Positions 1 to 8,052 are shown, counted from the stretch's first letter. The stretch: 41,782 bases of DNA from Blautia sp. (GCA_021443885.1 JABUSW010000190.1:1-41782), one strand, 5' to 3'. The notes: a model not told the origin generated them from the sequence alone. Numbers and translations: made by a program.

Positions 1-2
1 AG

Positions 3-944
3 ATCTCTCTTAGCTCCCTAAGCTCCAGTGATTACTCCGAACTAAAAGAACTGGTGAACTATCTGATTGATGAATTTGGCCGTCAGGCTGTAAATATATC
101 CTTGCCATCCTTACGCATCGACGCCTTCGCATTAGATGTAATGAGCAAGGTCCAGGATGTCAAGAAAAGCAGCCTTACATTTGCTCCGGAAGCCGGCTCT
201 CAAAGATTGCGTGATGTGATCAACAAGGGTCTGACGGAAGAAGATATTCTCCACGGCGCGGGAGAGGCCTTCCGTGGAGGATGGAACCGCGTCAAACTCT
301 ATTTTATGCTGGGTCTTCCCACGGAATCCCTGGAGGACATCAAAGGAATCGCTCATCTGGCACAGCGCATTGCAGAAGAGTATTACGAGATTCCCAAAGA
401 AGAAAGAAACGGCAAGGTTCAGATCAACGTAAGCACCTCCTTCTTCGTTCCGAAACCGTTTACTCCGTTTCAATGGGCAGGAATGTTCCGGGAAGAAGCG
501 TATATTGAAAAAGCAAAAGTAGTGAAAGCAGAAATCCGTCAGCAGTTAAACCAAAGAAGCATCAAATACAGCTGGCATGAACCGGATGTGACCGTCCTGG
601 AAGGTTTTCTGGCCAGAGGGGACAGGCGTGCTGCCAGGGTAATCCGAAAGGCATATGAACTGGGAGCTCTTTACGATGCCTGGAGTGAATCTTTTGATTA
701 TGAAATCTGGAAGAAGGCATTTCAGGAAACAGGTGTTTCCATGGATTTCTATACATTGCGGGAAAGAGCTACCGATGAGATTCTTCCATGGGATTTCATT
801 GACGCCGGTGTAACAAAGGCCTTCCTGATCCGGGAATGGGAACAGGCAAAGAATGAAACCGTAACACCAAACTGCCGCATGCAATGCAGTGGCTGCGGCA
901 GCAAACGTTATGGAGGGGGGGTATGTTATGAAAGTCAGGATTAA
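3..944 (+). CDS. Radical SAM protein, C-terminal part (TIGR03960-like), cut by window start
   Basis: The reading frame is open to the left edge, so only the last 313 or so residues are present. The visible part resembles the C-terminal half of the B12-binding/radical SAM family TIGR03960: a TIM-barrel segment with LTFAPEAGSQRLRDVINKG and a KLYFMLGLPTE strand, then a C-terminal extension ending in a cysteine cluster (CRMQCSGCG). The radical SAM CxxxCxxC motif would lie upstream, outside the window. The apparent GTG start at 54 is internal to the domain and is not the true start. The stop overlaps the start of the next gene by 17 bases. That gene is the usual partner of this family, and the two are fused in some bacteria. 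The reaction is not established as far as I know. Confidence 0.85.
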   Translation: MSLSSLSSSDYSELKELVNYLIDEFGRQAVNISLPSLRIDAFALDVMSKVQDVKKSSLTFAPEAGSQRLRDVINKGLTEEDILHGAGEAFRGGWNRVKLYFMLGLPTESLEDIKGIAHLAQRIAEEYYEIPKEERNGKVQINVSTSFFVPKPFTPFQWAGMFREEAYIEKAKVVKAEIRQQLNQRSIKYSWHEPDVTVLEGFLARGDRRAARVIRKAYELGALYDAWSESFDYEIWKKAFQETGVSMDFYTLRERATDEILPWDFIDAGVTKAFLIREWEQAKNETVTPNCRMQCSGCGSKRYGGGVCYESQD

Positions 945-1635
945 ATTTCAGAAAATCGGCCCTGTAAAGTTCGTAGGTCACCTTGATACCATGCGGTATT
1001 TTCAGAAGGCGCTTCGAAGAGCCGGTCTTCCGGTTGCATTTTCCGGTGGATACAGTCCTCATATGATCATGTCCTTCGCAATACCGCTGGGAGTAGGTAC
1101 CGAAACAAAAGGAGATTATTTTGATCTGGAATTGACCGAAACCAGAGCAACCTCTTACATCAAAGATGCATTGGAGTCTCAAATGGCAGAAGGCTTCCAG
1201 ATCGTCAGCGTCCGCCAGGTGGAAGATGGAAAAACCAGCTCCGCCATGTCTCTGGTTGCTGCTGCTGATTATGAGATTCAGTTCCGCCCCGGCAAAGAAC
1301 CTGCATTTCCATGGCAGGAGCATCTTGCCTCCTTCCTGGGACGGTCGGAAATTCCGGTGAACAAGAAAACAAAACGCGGCGAGAAAGAAGTGGACATTCG
1401 TCCATATATTTATGATATGCACACGGAAAAGGGTGGCTTGTTTATGAAACTGGCATCCGCCAGTGCAAATTACACAAAACCAGAGCTGGTTCTGGACACT
1501 TTTTTCAAATCTCTAAACCTGGAGATCCTCCCCTTTTCCTACTGCATTACCCGTTTGGAATTATATGCTTTGAAAGGAAAGGATGAATCAGAAGGCTTCA
1601 TCACTCTTGAAGGATTAGGAGAAGAAATTGAGTAA
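928..1635 (+). CDS. Radical SAM-linked protein (TIGR03936 / DUF2344)
   Basis: This is a 235-residue protein of the family found next to, or fused to, TIGR03960 radical SAM proteins. It starts MKVRIKFQKIGPVKFVGHLD and contains the family's typical FSGGYSPHMIMSFAIPLGVG segment. I chose ATG 928 because a very strong ribosome binding site (GGAGGGGGG, 912-920) sits 7 bases upstream; a longer frame from 889 has no such site. It overlaps the preceding gene by 17 bases and the following RNase E/G gene by 8 bases, so the three are probably translationally coupled. A role in tRNA or RNA modification together with the radical SAM partner is often guessed, but nothing in this sequence proves it. Confidence 0.85.
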   Translation: MKVRIKFQKIGPVKFVGHLDTMRYFQKALRRAGLPVAFSGGYSPHMIMSFAIPLGVGTETKGDYFDLELTETRATSYIKDALESQMAEGFQIVSVRQVEDGKTSSAMSLVAAADYEIQFRPGKEPAFPWQEHLASFLGRSEIPVNKKTKRGEKEVDIRPYIYDMHTEKGGLFMKLASASANYTKPELVLDTFFKSLNLEILPFSYCITRLELYALKGKDESEGFITLEGLGEEIE

Positions 1636-2872
1636 ACTGATTATTACCAGAATGCCCTGGAAGGAGTCGCTGCTGGAGTGCTGTGTTTTACTGGAGGATA
1701 ACAGACCTGTAGAATTCCTGATCAATCCGGTTGGACAAGCATCTTTCATTGGTGATATTTATGTCGGAAAAGTCGAGAAAATCCAAAAGAACATCGGTGC
1801 GGCTTTTGTGGCTGTGAAACCAGATATGACCTGTTATTTTCCGCTTTCCGAAGAGAAATATTTAATATACGCCCGGCAGAGGAACGGAAATCCCCCGCTT
1901 CGCGTCGGAGATGAGATCCTTGTACAGATCAGCAAAGAAGCAATTAAAACGAAGCTGCCCTCTGTAACGGCAAACTTAAGTCTTACCGGAGAGTATCTTG
2001 TATTTACTTCCGGCAAGAAAAAGATCGGTTTCTCTACAAAACTGTCCGGCGAAAGCAAATTGCGTTTACAGCAATGGCTTCAGGAGCTGTTGCCGGACAA
2101 TCCTGCAAAGAATACCCCTGATTTTGGCATTATCGTACGTACCAATGCGGAAGATGCTTCCATGGAAGCATTTCGAAAGGAATTCCTTGAAATGTCGAAT
2201 ACTTATCGAAAATGCATTGATAACGGCAAAATGCGCACCTGTTACAGCCGTCTGTATCAAAAGGATTCCTTCGTGGCCTCTGTATTAAAGGAAGTCTATA
2301 AAGACGAACTGGAAGAAATCGTGACAGATCAGGCGGATGCGATCCAGCTGGTCAAAAACCTGTTGCCTGATGATATCTGCCAGACCCGCTATTACCAGGA
2401 TCCACTGCTTCCTTTATACAAATTATACTCCCTGGAGTCCGTCCTGGAAGAACTGACCCACGAAAAAGTGTGGCTGAAAAGCGGAGGTTTTCTGGTGATA
2501 CAGCAGACAGAAGCATTTGTTTCCATTGATGTAAATACGGGGAAAAACACAGAGAAAAAGAAATCATCGGAACTGTTTCGCAAGGTCAATCTTGAAGCAG
2601 CGAAGGAGATCGCAAGACAGCTGCGTCTTCGCAATCTGTCCGGTGCGATCCTCATTGATTTTGTCAACATGGAAAACCAGGATCATATTGACGAGCTGTT
2701 TCATGTTTTTCAAAAGTGTCTTCGGAAAGACCGTGTCAAGACCAGGGCAATCGATATCACGCCGCTTCATATCATGGAAGTAACCAGGCAGAAGATCCGA
2801 AAGCCCTTGATGGAACAGCTGTCGGTAAAATCCCCGGAAAAATCTTCAAATGAAATGCCAAAAAAGTATTGA
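1628..2872 (+). CDS. rng: Ribonuclease E/G family endoribonuclease
   Basis: A 414-residue RNase E/G homologue, a single-strand-specific endoribonuclease for RNA maturation and decay. An S1-like RNA-binding segment lies around residues 36-120 ([14 protein letters not shown]). The DNase I-like catalytic part carries the two metal-binding aspartates, D301 in [11 protein letters not shown] and D344 in ILIDFVNM, with the same 43-residue spacing as D303/D346 of E. coli RNase E. The start is TTG 1628, which overlaps the upstream gene. The protein ends about 30 residues after the conserved [12 protein letters not shown] segment and has no CPxCxG Zn-link motif, which in E. coli RNase E holds the dimer of dimers. 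Its stop codon lies inside the -35 box of the rplU promoter. The position just before rplU is common in Clostridia. Confidence 0.92.
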   Translation: MSKLIITRMPWKESLLECCVLLEDNRPVEFLINPVGQASFIGDIYVGKVEKIQKNIGAAFVAVKPDMTCYFPLSEEKYLIYARQRNGNPPLRVGDEILVQISKEAIKTKLPSVTANLSLTGEYLVFTSGKKKIGFSTKLSGESKLRLQQWLQELLPDNPAKNTPDFGIIVRTNAEDASMEAFRKEFLEMSNTYRKCIDNGKMRTCYSRLYQKDSFVASVLKEVYKDELEEIVTDQADAIQLVKNLLPDDICQTRYYQDPLLPLYKLYSLESVLEELTHEKVWLKSGGFLVIQQTEAFVSIDVNTGKNTEKKKSSELFRKVNLEAAKEIARQLRLRNLSGAILIDFVNMENQDHIDELFHVFQKCLRKDRVKTRAIDITPLHIMEVTRQKIRKPLMEQLSVKSPEKSSNEMPKKY

Positions 2873-2897
2873 CAATATCAGCTGTCCCAGTTACTAT
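2869..2897 (+). promoter_or_regulatory. Sigma-A type promoter for rplU
   Basis: A perfect -35 box TTGACA (2869-2874) is followed after 17 bases by TACTAT (2892-2897). A full TATAAT also occurs at 2895-2900, with a 20-base spacer. The -35 box overlaps the stop codon of the RNase E/G gene. Transcripts from here would start near 2904 and carry the L21 leader. Confidence 0.8.
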
Positions 2898-2904
2898 AAT
2901 TGAG

Positions 2905-2990
2905 TATGCCGCACAAAGAGGTAGAAGTGTGTTGATGATTGTCAGCGCCACCGTATTTGGCGAGTTTTTTATGTATAGGAGGTGCCACAG
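2905..2990 (+). promoter_or_regulatory. Ribosomal protein L21 leader (5' UTR element)
   Basis: The untranslated leader between the promoter and rplU resembles the L21 leader of Firmicutes, in which ribosomal protein L21 is thought to control its own mRNA. A first helix can form between CACA (2912-2915) and TGTG (2928-2931) around AAGAGGTAGAAG. A second helix, CGCCA (2946-2950) with TGGCG (2958-2962), is followed by T2965-T2970 and looks like a short intrinsic terminator. The ribosome binding site AGGAGGTG follows at once. Assignment is from remembered family features; a covariance search was not possible. Confidence 0.7.
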
Positions 2991-2991
2991 T

Positions 2992-3297
2992 ATGTACGCA
3001 ATTATTGCAACAGGTGGTAAACAGTACAAAGTTGCTGAAGGCGACGTAGTAAGAGTTGAAAAGCTCGGAGTTGAGGCTGGTGAAACCGTTACATTTGAGA
3101 ATGTTATTGCAATCAGCAATGATGGTCTTAAAGTTGGTGAAGAAGTGAAAAATGCCAGTGTTACCGCTTCTGTAGTTGAAAACGGAAAAGGCAAAAAAGT
3201 CATCGTTTACAAATACAAGAGAAAAACCGGTTATCACAAGAAAAACGGTCACAGACAGCAGTACACCAAAGTTAAAATCGAAAAGATCAATGGTTAA
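2992..3297 (+). CDS. rplU: 50S ribosomal protein L21
   Basis: A 101-residue protein of typical L21 length, beginning [18 protein letters not shown], with the conserved [14 protein letters not shown] segment near the C terminus that contacts 23S rRNA. Start ATG 2992 is preceded by AGGAGGTG at about the right distance. The gene heads the rplU-prp-rpmA transcription unit, has its own strong promoter and is preceded by an L21-type leader, so autogenous control by L21 is likely. Confidence 0.97.
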   Translation: MYAIIATGGKQYKVAEGDVVRVEKLGVEAGETVTFENVIAISNDGLKVGEEVKNASVTASVVENGKGKKVIVYKYKRKTGYHKKNGHRQQYTKVKIEKING

Positions 3298-3309
3298 TCT
3301 GGTGTCAGC

Positions 3310-3630
3310 ATGATTACGATCAGGGTCAGCAAGAGATCTGGTGAATACGTATCCTTTACAGCAAAAGGGCATGCCGGATATGCAGTCAGCGGAAAAGATA
3401 TTATCTGTGCTTCTGTATCGGCGTTGATTATCAATGCAGTTAATTCTGTTGAAGAGTTTACGGACGATAAGCTCCTTGTAAAGGAAGCGGATGGATTTGT
3501 TTCCATTGCATTTCCTGACAACCTTTCTGAAAAAGGAAAGCTTTTGATAGATTCACTTGTATTTGGGCTGACAACAATTCAAGAAGATTATAACAATCGA
3601 TATTTGACAGTAACAGTCAAGGAGGTGTAA
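3310..3630 (+). CDS. prp: Ribosomal-processing cysteine protease Prp
   Basis: A 106-residue protein of the Prp (YsxB) family, the cysteine protease that removes the N-terminal extension of L27 in Firmicutes. The expected catalytic pair is visible: H21 in KGHAGYA and C33 in [10 protein letters not shown], close to His22/Cys34 in the S. aureus enzyme. It sits between rplU and rpmA, as in Bacillus and Staphylococcus, and its presumed substrate is the very next gene. The stop codon lies within the ribosome binding region of rpmA (GGAGGTG, 3621-3627), so the protease and its substrate are probably co-translated. Confidence 0.95.
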   Translation: MITIRVSKRSGEYVSFTAKGHAGYAVSGKDIICASVSALIINAVNSVEEFTDDKLLVKEADGFVSIAFPDNLSEKGKLLIDSLVFGLTTIQEDYNNRYLTVTVKEV

Positions 3631-3635
3631 CAACA

Positions 3636-3923
3636 ATGATGAAAATGAACCTTCAGTTATTTGCACATAAAAAGGGTGTTGGTTCTACAAAGAACGGTCG
3701 TGATTCCGAATCTAAGAGATTGGGCGCGAAGAGAGCAGACGGACAGTTCGTTAAGGCTGGTAACATTCTTTACAGACAGCGTGGAACAAAAATTCATGCA
3801 GGTGATAATGTTGGATGCGGAAGAGATTATACTTTATTCGCACTGACAGATGGTGTTGTAAGATTTACCAGAAAAGGACGCGATAAGAAACAGGTTTCTA
3901 TCGTTCCGGTAGAGGCAGAGTAA
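3636..3923 (+). CDS. rpmA: 50S ribosomal protein L27 (precursor with cleavable N-terminus)
   Basis: A 95-residue L27. The N-terminal [14 protein letters not shown] matches the precursor form cleaved by Prp, which exposes the mature N terminus that reaches the peptidyl transferase centre. The core motif [18 protein letters not shown] is typical. ATG 3636 is preceded by GGAGGTG; a second ATG follows at 3639. A hairpin terminator lies 13 bases after the stop, separating the ribosomal protein genes from obgE. Confidence 0.97.
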   Translation: MMKMNLQLFAHKKGVGSTKNGRDSESKRLGAKRADGQFVKAGNILYRQRGTKIHAGDNVGCGRDYTLFALTDGVVRFTRKGRDKKQVSIVPVEAE

Positions 3924-3936
3924 TCTGGTCGGACAG

Positions 3937-3970
3937 GGCTTCAAATCGATATGGTTTGAAGCCTTTTCTT
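3937..3970 (+). terminator. Intrinsic terminator between rpmA and obgE
   Basis: A perfect 9-bp inverted repeat GGCTTCAAA (3937-3945) / TTTGAAGCC (3955-3963) is followed by TTTTCTT. It lies inside an otherwise same-strand gene run, only 24 bases before obgE, so it may act as a partial terminator that lowers expression of the downstream genes. Confidence 0.8.
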
Positions 3971-3994
3971 ATAGAATACAGAGGTGTAGAAAAT

Positions 3995-5293
3995 ATGTTT
4001 GCAGACAGAGCAAAGATTATCATCCGTTCCGGAAAGGGCGGGGACGGACATGTCAGCTTTCGCCGTGAACTGTATGTTGCTGCCGGCGGACCGGACGGTG
4101 GAGACGGCGGCCGCGGCGGAGATGTCATTTTTGAAGTCGATAAAGGACAGAATACATTAGGCGAATATCGCCATAAGCGAAAATTCAGAGCACAGGACGG
4201 TGAATCCGGTGGAAAAAGAAGATGTCACGGAAAGGACGGCGAAGATATCATTCTGAAGGTGCCGGAAGGTACCGTGATCCTGGATGCCGAAAGCAGGAAA
4301 GTCATAGCGGATATGTCCGGAGACAATGTCCGGCAGACTGTCCTTCGAGGAGGCCGGGGCGGTAAAGGGAATATGAATTATGCCACAGCTACCATGCAGG
4401 TTCCAAAATATGCACAGCCCGGTCAGCCGGCACAGGAGCTGGAAGTACTGCTTGAATTAAAAGTGATCGCCGACGTAGGGCTTGTCGGTTTTCCAAACGT
4501 CGGTAAATCCACCTTTCTTTCCAGAGTGACCAATGCTCAGCCAAAGATCGCAAATTATCATTTTACGACATTGCAGCCAAACCTTGGTGTAGTAGACACA
4601 GAAAACGGGGGATTTGTCATTGCAGATATTCCCGGATTGATCGAAGGGGCATCCGAAGGTGCGGGACTGGGTCATGAATTCCTTCGCCATATCGAACGGA
4701 CCCGTGTGATGATCCATATTGTAGATGCCGCTTCCACAGAAGGCAGAAACCCCATAGAGGATATATATAAAATCAATAAAGAACTGGAAGCTTACAATCC
4801 GATGATCGCGAGTCGTCCCATGATCATAGCAGCCAATAAGATCGATTGTATTTATGAGGATGATTCAAAGGAAAAAGACCCCGTCGAACTGCTGCGGGAA
4901 GAGTTCGAACCCCGGGGGATCCAGGTTTATCCCATTTCTGCGGTTACCGGAAAGGGTCTTCGGGAGCTTCTCCTGCAGGTCAAAAACATGCTGGATCAAT
5001 GTCCGCTTGAGGAGATCCATTTCCAGCAGGAATTCTTCCCGGAAGAAATGCTGATTCGTGAAAACCTTCCTTATACGGTAGAAAAAGAGGAAAACGACCC
5101 TTCAATCTATATTGTGGAAGGTCCAAAAATCGAGAAAATGTTAGGCTATACGAACCTGGACTCCGAAAAAGGATTCGCTTTCTTCCAAAAATTCCTGAAG
5201 GAGAGCGGCATCCTGGAAGAGCTGGAAAAAGCAGGCATTCAGGAAGGTGATACGGTTCGTATGTACGGTTTTGATTTTGACTATTTCAAATAA
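3995..5293 (+). CDS. obgE: GTPase ObgE/CgtA
   Basis: A 432-residue Obg GTPase, a ribosome-associated protein in 50S assembly, growth control and stress response. The N-terminal glycine-rich Obg fold spans roughly residues 1-158 (KGGDGHVSFRRE, GPDGGDGGRGGDV). The GTPase domain follows, with P-loop GFPNVGKST, switch II DIPGLIEGASEGAGLG and NKID. The C-terminal OCT domain ends DTVRMYGFDFDYFK. ATG 3995 was chosen because the Obg fold begins there with MFADRAKI and AGAGGTG precedes it; a frame from 3956 would start inside the terminator stem. Gene order rplU-rpmA-obg is widely conserved. Confidence 0.97.
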   Translation: MFADRAKIIIRSGKGGDGHVSFRRELYVAAGGPDGGDGGRGGDVIFEVDKGQNTLGEYRHKRKFRAQDGESGGKRRCHGKDGEDIILKVPEGTVILDAESRKVIADMSGDNVRQTVLRGGRGGKGNMNYATATMQVPKYAQPGQPAQELEVLLELKVIADVGLVGFPNVGKSTFLSRVTNAQPKIANYHFTTLQPNLGVVDTENGGFVIADIPGLIEGASEGAGLGHEFLRHIERTRVMIHIVDAASTEGRNPIEDIYKINKELEAYNPMIASRPMIIAANKIDCIYEDDSKEKDPVELLREEFEPRGIQVYPISAVTGKGLRELLLQVKNMLDQCPLEEIHFQQEFFPEEMLIRENLPYTVEKEENDPSIYIVEGPKIEKMLGYTNLDSEKGFAFFQKFLKESGILEELEKAGIQEGDTVRMYGFDFDYFK

Positions 5294-5316
5294 ATCATGT
5301 AAAATAGGAGATGTAT

Positions 5317-5610
5317 ATGACAAGCAAACAAAGGGCATATTTAAAAGGGCTGGCCATGAATATGGAGCCGGTCCTCCAGCTTGGAAAAAGCAGTGTAACG
5401 CCGGAAAATACCGCCGCTGTTGAAGAAGCATTGGTCGCCAGAGAACTGATTAAGATCAACGTACTCCAGAACTGCGCAGATGACGCGCGACAAATGGCCG
5501 AAATACTGGCAGAACGCACTCATTCGCAGGTGGTTCAGGTAATTGGACGTAAAATCGTACTTTATCGTGAGGGAAAAGATGATAAAAAAAGAATTATCCT
5601 GCCCAAATGA
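5317..5610 (+). CDS. yhbY: YhbY-type CRM-domain RNA-binding protein
   Basis: A 97-residue single CRM-domain protein with the typical start MTSKQRAYLKGLAMNMEPV, an LGK-SVT segment and a C-terminal VVQVIGRKIVLYR strand. Family members bind pre-50S particles. ATG 5317 is preferred over 5311 because AGGAG (5306-5310) ends directly before 5311 but 6 bases before 5317. The gene follows obgE at 23 bases and overlaps nadD by 32 bases, so it belongs to the same operon. Confidence 0.92.
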   Translation: MTSKQRAYLKGLAMNMEPVLQLGKSSVTPENTAAVEEALVARELIKINVLQNCADDARQMAEILAERTHSQVVQVIGRKIVLYREGKDDKKRIILPK

Positions 5611-6220
5611 GAAACGAAAGATCGGAATCATGGGAGGCACTTTTGATCCGATCCATATCGGGCACCTGATTTTGGGAGAAAAAGCCTATGAACAGCTGGG
5701 ATTAGACGAGGTGTGGTTTATGCCTTCCGGAAATCCTCCCCATAAGCCTGTCCGCAATGGATGTGCTTCTGATGAACAGCGCTCCGAGATGGTACGCCTT
5801 GCAATTTCGGATAATCCTCATTTCAGATTATCATTAATTGAAATGCACGATCAGGGTTATACTTATACCTATCGTACATTAGAGCATCTGAAGACAGACC
5901 ACCCTGATGAAGAGTACTATTTTATAATAGGAGCAGATTCCCTCTTTGATTTTGACGGCTGGAAAGAACCCGCAAGAATCAGTTCAGCCTGTACTTTGGT
6001 TGCCGCCACCAGGAATCACATATCTTCCGAAACTTTGAATGCAGAGATCGCCAGGCTGAGGAAAAAATATAACTGCAACATTATTCGCTTAGATACCATG
6101 AATATGGATGTGTCCAGTCACATGCTGCGGGATTGGATCGTAAAGGATCAAAGTATTCGTTATTATGTTCCGGATTCTGTAGCTGCATACATATACGATA
6201 ATAAGATATACAGAGGTTAA
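5579..6220 (+). CDS. nadD: Nicotinate-nucleotide adenylyltransferase
   Basis: A 213-residue nucleotidyltransferase that adenylates nicotinate mononucleotide in NAD synthesis. The family's GGTFDPIHIGH signature lies near the N terminus, and VSSHMLRDWI, the ISTTxxR-type motif, near the C terminus. ATG 5579 has GTGAGGG at a proper distance; the longer frame from 5543 has no visible ribosome binding site. It overlaps the end of yhbY by 32 bases in another frame. yhbY-nadD-yqeK-rsfS is the common Firmicute order. Confidence 0.95.
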   Translation: MIKKELSCPNEKRKIGIMGGTFDPIHIGHLILGEKAYEQLGLDEVWFMPSGNPPHKPVRNGCASDEQRSEMVRLAISDNPHFRLSLIEMHDQGYTYTYRTLEHLKTDHPDEEYYFIIGADSLFDFDGWKEPARISSACTLVAATRNHISSETLNAEIARLRKKYNCNIIRLDTMNMDVSSHMLRDWIVKDQSIRYYVPDSVAAYIYDNKIYRG

Positions 6221-6222
6221 TT

Positions 6223-6822
6223 ATGGGCAGCTATGACTTTATGAAAATCGAAAAAAAACTCTCAAAATATCTTGATGCAGAGAGATATCAGCATACATTA
6301 GGAGTGATGTTTACCTGTACCTCCCTTGCTATGGTTCATAATGTGAATCTTGAGGATGCACAGATCGCAGGACTTCTTCACGACTGTGCGAAATGCGTAC
6401 CTAATAAAAAGAAATTCAAATTATGCAAGCAATATAAGATACCTGTTACAGAATTCGAAGCATCACATCCTTTTCTGCTGCATGCAAAGCTTGGTGCCAG
6501 CATTGCAAAAGATAAGTATGCTGTTACAGATCCGGAGATATTATCGGCGATCACGTATCATACTACCGGAAAAGCCAATATGACCTCGCTGGAAAAAATT
6601 GTATACATTGCGGACTATATTGAACCCATGAGAAACAAAGCCCCGAATCTGGAACTGATCCGGAAGCTTGCATTTCAGAATCTAGATGAATGTATGTACG
6701 AAATCTTAAAGGACACGTTGATTTATCTCGAGGAAAACCCGAAAGATATTGATTCTGCAACACGGGATGCTTTCGTTTACTACAAAGATCTACATGTTGA
6801 GCGTAACGCAGGGATAGAATAG
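6223..6822 (+). CDS. yqeK: HD-domain bis(5'-nucleosyl)-tetraphosphatase YqeK
   Basis: A 199-residue HD-superfamily hydrolase. The HD metal-binding dyad is in AGLLHDCAKCVP, a further histidine is in SHPFLLHAKLGA, and YHTTGK with IVYIADYIEP is typical of YqeK. Known members hydrolyse diadenosine tetraphosphate symmetrically. It begins 2 bases after the nadD stop and is followed by rsfS, so the genes are co-transcribed. Confidence 0.93.
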   Translation: MGSYDFMKIEKKLSKYLDAERYQHTLGVMFTCTSLAMVHNVNLEDAQIAGLLHDCAKCVPNKKKFKLCKQYKIPVTEFEASHPFLLHAKLGASIAKDKYAVTDPEILSAITYHTTGKANMTSLEKIVYIADYIEPMRNKAPNLELIRKLAFQNLDECMYEILKDTLIYLEENPKDIDSATRDAFVYYKDLHVERNAGIE

Positions 6823-6831
6823 GAGGATACT

Positions 6832-7200
6832 ATGACAAGAGAATTGGAAATGGCAAAACTGGCATGTAAGGCACTCGATGACAAAAAAGGAAAAGATATC
6901 AAAGTGATCGACATTCACGATGTATCTGTAATCGCTGACTATTTTGTAATTGCCAGCGGCTCCAATGAAAACCAGGTCCAGGCAATGATGGACAATGTTG
7001 ATGAAGTACTTGGAAAAGCCGGTTACGAAGCAAAACAGGTAGAAGGCGGACGGAATTCCAATTGGATTCTTATGGATTATGGTGATGTGATCATCCATAT
7101 CTTCGAAGAAGAGAATCGTCTGTTCTATGATCTTGAGCGAATCTGGAGAGACGGAAAAGCAGTGGAGATCTCCGAATTCCTGAATCAGGAAGAAGAATAA
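6832..7200 (+). CDS. rsfS: Ribosome silencing factor RsfS
   Basis: A 122-residue protein of the RsfS/YqeL (Iojap) family, which binds L14 on the 50S subunit and blocks subunit joining under starvation. Visible motifs are DIHDVSVIADYFVIASGSNENQ at residues 24-45 and the WILMDYGDVIIHIF core. The start is preceded by AGGAGG (6821-6826). It is the last gene of the obgE-rsfS run, and a strong hairpin terminator follows 20 bases after the stop. Confidence 0.95.
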   Translation: MTRELEMAKLACKALDDKKGKDIKVIDIHDVSVIADYFVIASGSNENQVQAMMDNVDEVLGKAGYEAKQVEGGRNSNWILMDYGDVIIHIFEEENRLFYDLERIWRDGKAVEISEFLNQEEE

Positions 7201-7220
7201 CCGTATAAGCAAAGAATGTC

Positions 7221-7266
7221 AAAAGCTGCTGCAGTTGATCTGTGCCGGATCCTGCAGCAGCTTTTT
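7221..7266 (+). terminator. Intrinsic terminator after rsfS (possibly bidirectional)
   Basis: AAAGCTGCTGCAG (7222-7234) pairs with CTGCAGCAGCTTT and is followed by a T-run ending at 7266. On the minus strand the same hairpin is followed by TTTT, so it could also end lexA transcripts, whose gene stops at 7309. Confidence 0.85.
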
Positions 7267-7308
7267 CGCTTCAAGTAAACCATAATTTTCGTCATTGAAA
7301 GACAACTA

Positions 7309-7929
7309 TCAGTTATAAAAACGGAAAACGCCAAACACTTTCCCTAAAATCTGAAGATTCCCATGTACGATGATCGGGTCCATCGTATCATTTTCAGGCT
7401 GGAGACGATAATAACCTTTCTCCTTATAAAAGGTTTTTACCGTTGCAGCATCTTCCACCAATGCAACAACGATGTCTCCGTCGTATGCAGTCGCCTGCTG
7501 CTTTACAAGGACCTGATCTCCATCAAAGATGCCAACGTTGATCATACTGTCCCCTTTTACTTTCAGCATAAAGCTTTGCTGGTTCGGCATAAACTCTGCC
7601 GGAACCGGAAAGTAATTCTCAATATTTTCAACAGCCAGGATCGGCTGTCCGGCTGCCACTGTTCCAATCAAAGGTACATTCACAACTTCTCGGCGGACAA
7701 GATTAAAATTATCATCTATAATCTCAATTGCCCGTGGTTTGGTAGCATCTCTTCGTATATATCCGTTTTTTTCCAGCGCTTCCAGGTGTGCATGAACGGA
7801 TGAAGTGGATTTTAGATTTACAGCTTCACATATTTCACGAACTGCAGGCGGAAACCCGCGGTTCAGAATTTCATTTTTGATATATTCGAGTATTTCCTGC
7901 TGTTTTTTGCTGATACGTCCGTATTCCAT
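7309..7929 (-). CDS. lexA: SOS repressor LexA
   Basis: A 206-residue LexA, the SOS repressor that self-cleaves with RecA. A winged helix DNA-binding domain occupies residues 1-65 (PPAVREICEAVNLKSTSSVHAHL). The cleavage site is A93-G94 in VAAGQ. The catalytic pair is S128 in GDSMI and K165 in TVKTF, at nearly the same positions as in B. subtilis LexA. The start is at 7929 (MEYGRISKKQQ) because GGAGG lies 6-7 bases upstream; a longer frame from 7980 would run into the promoter. It is divergent from the HlyD-like gene, and a LexA-like operator lies between the two. Confidence 0.97.
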   Translation of the reverse strand: MEYGRISKKQQEILEYIKNEILNRGFPPAVREICEAVNLKSTSSVHAHLEALEKNGYIRRDATKPRAIEIIDDNFNLVRREVVNVPLIGTVAAGQPILAVENIENYFPVPAEFMPNQQSFMLKVKGDSMINVGIFDGDQVLVKQQATAYDGDIVVALVEDAATVKTFYKEKGYYRLQPENDTMDPIIVHGNLQILGKVFGVFRFYN

Positions 7930-7958
7930 AGAAAACCTCCTTGTAAGCCCTTTCAAAT

Positions 7959-7987
7959 ATAGTAACATAGAGAGCGGCAAAAAGCAA
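7959..7987 (-). promoter_or_regulatory. Probable lexA promoter
   Basis: On the minus strand TTGCTT (7982-7987) and TACTAT (7959-7964) are separated by 17 bases. The -10 box lies about 30 bases before the lexA start codon. Confidence 0.6.
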
Positions 7988-7997
7988 ACAGATATTC

Positions 7998-8011
7998 GGA
8001 AAGTATGTTCG
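7998..8011. promoter_or_regulatory. Imperfect LexA-type operator
   Basis: The minus-strand sequence CGAACATACTTTCC matches 11 of 14 positions of the Gram-positive box CGAACATATGTTCG. It lies 10 bases upstream of the lexA -35 box and 12 bases upstream of the HlyD-like gene's -35 box. One half-site is intact (CGAAC). Autoregulation is known for lexA, but this match is weak. Confidence 0.4.
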
Positions 8012-8023
8012 ATAACATATTGC

Positions 8024-8052
8024 TTGTTTTTATAATTGAAAACTGGTATAAT
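8024..8052 (+). promoter_or_regulatory. Promoter of the HlyD-sepF-rluD operon
   Basis: TTGTTT (8024-8029) and a perfect TATAAT (8047-8052) are separated by 17 bases, 57 bases before the TTG start at 8110. Confidence 0.7.

Noticed and set aside
7363-7803. Open frame of 146 codons on the plus strand
   Set aside because: It is antisense to lexA, whose cleavage site and catalytic Ser/Lys are intact.
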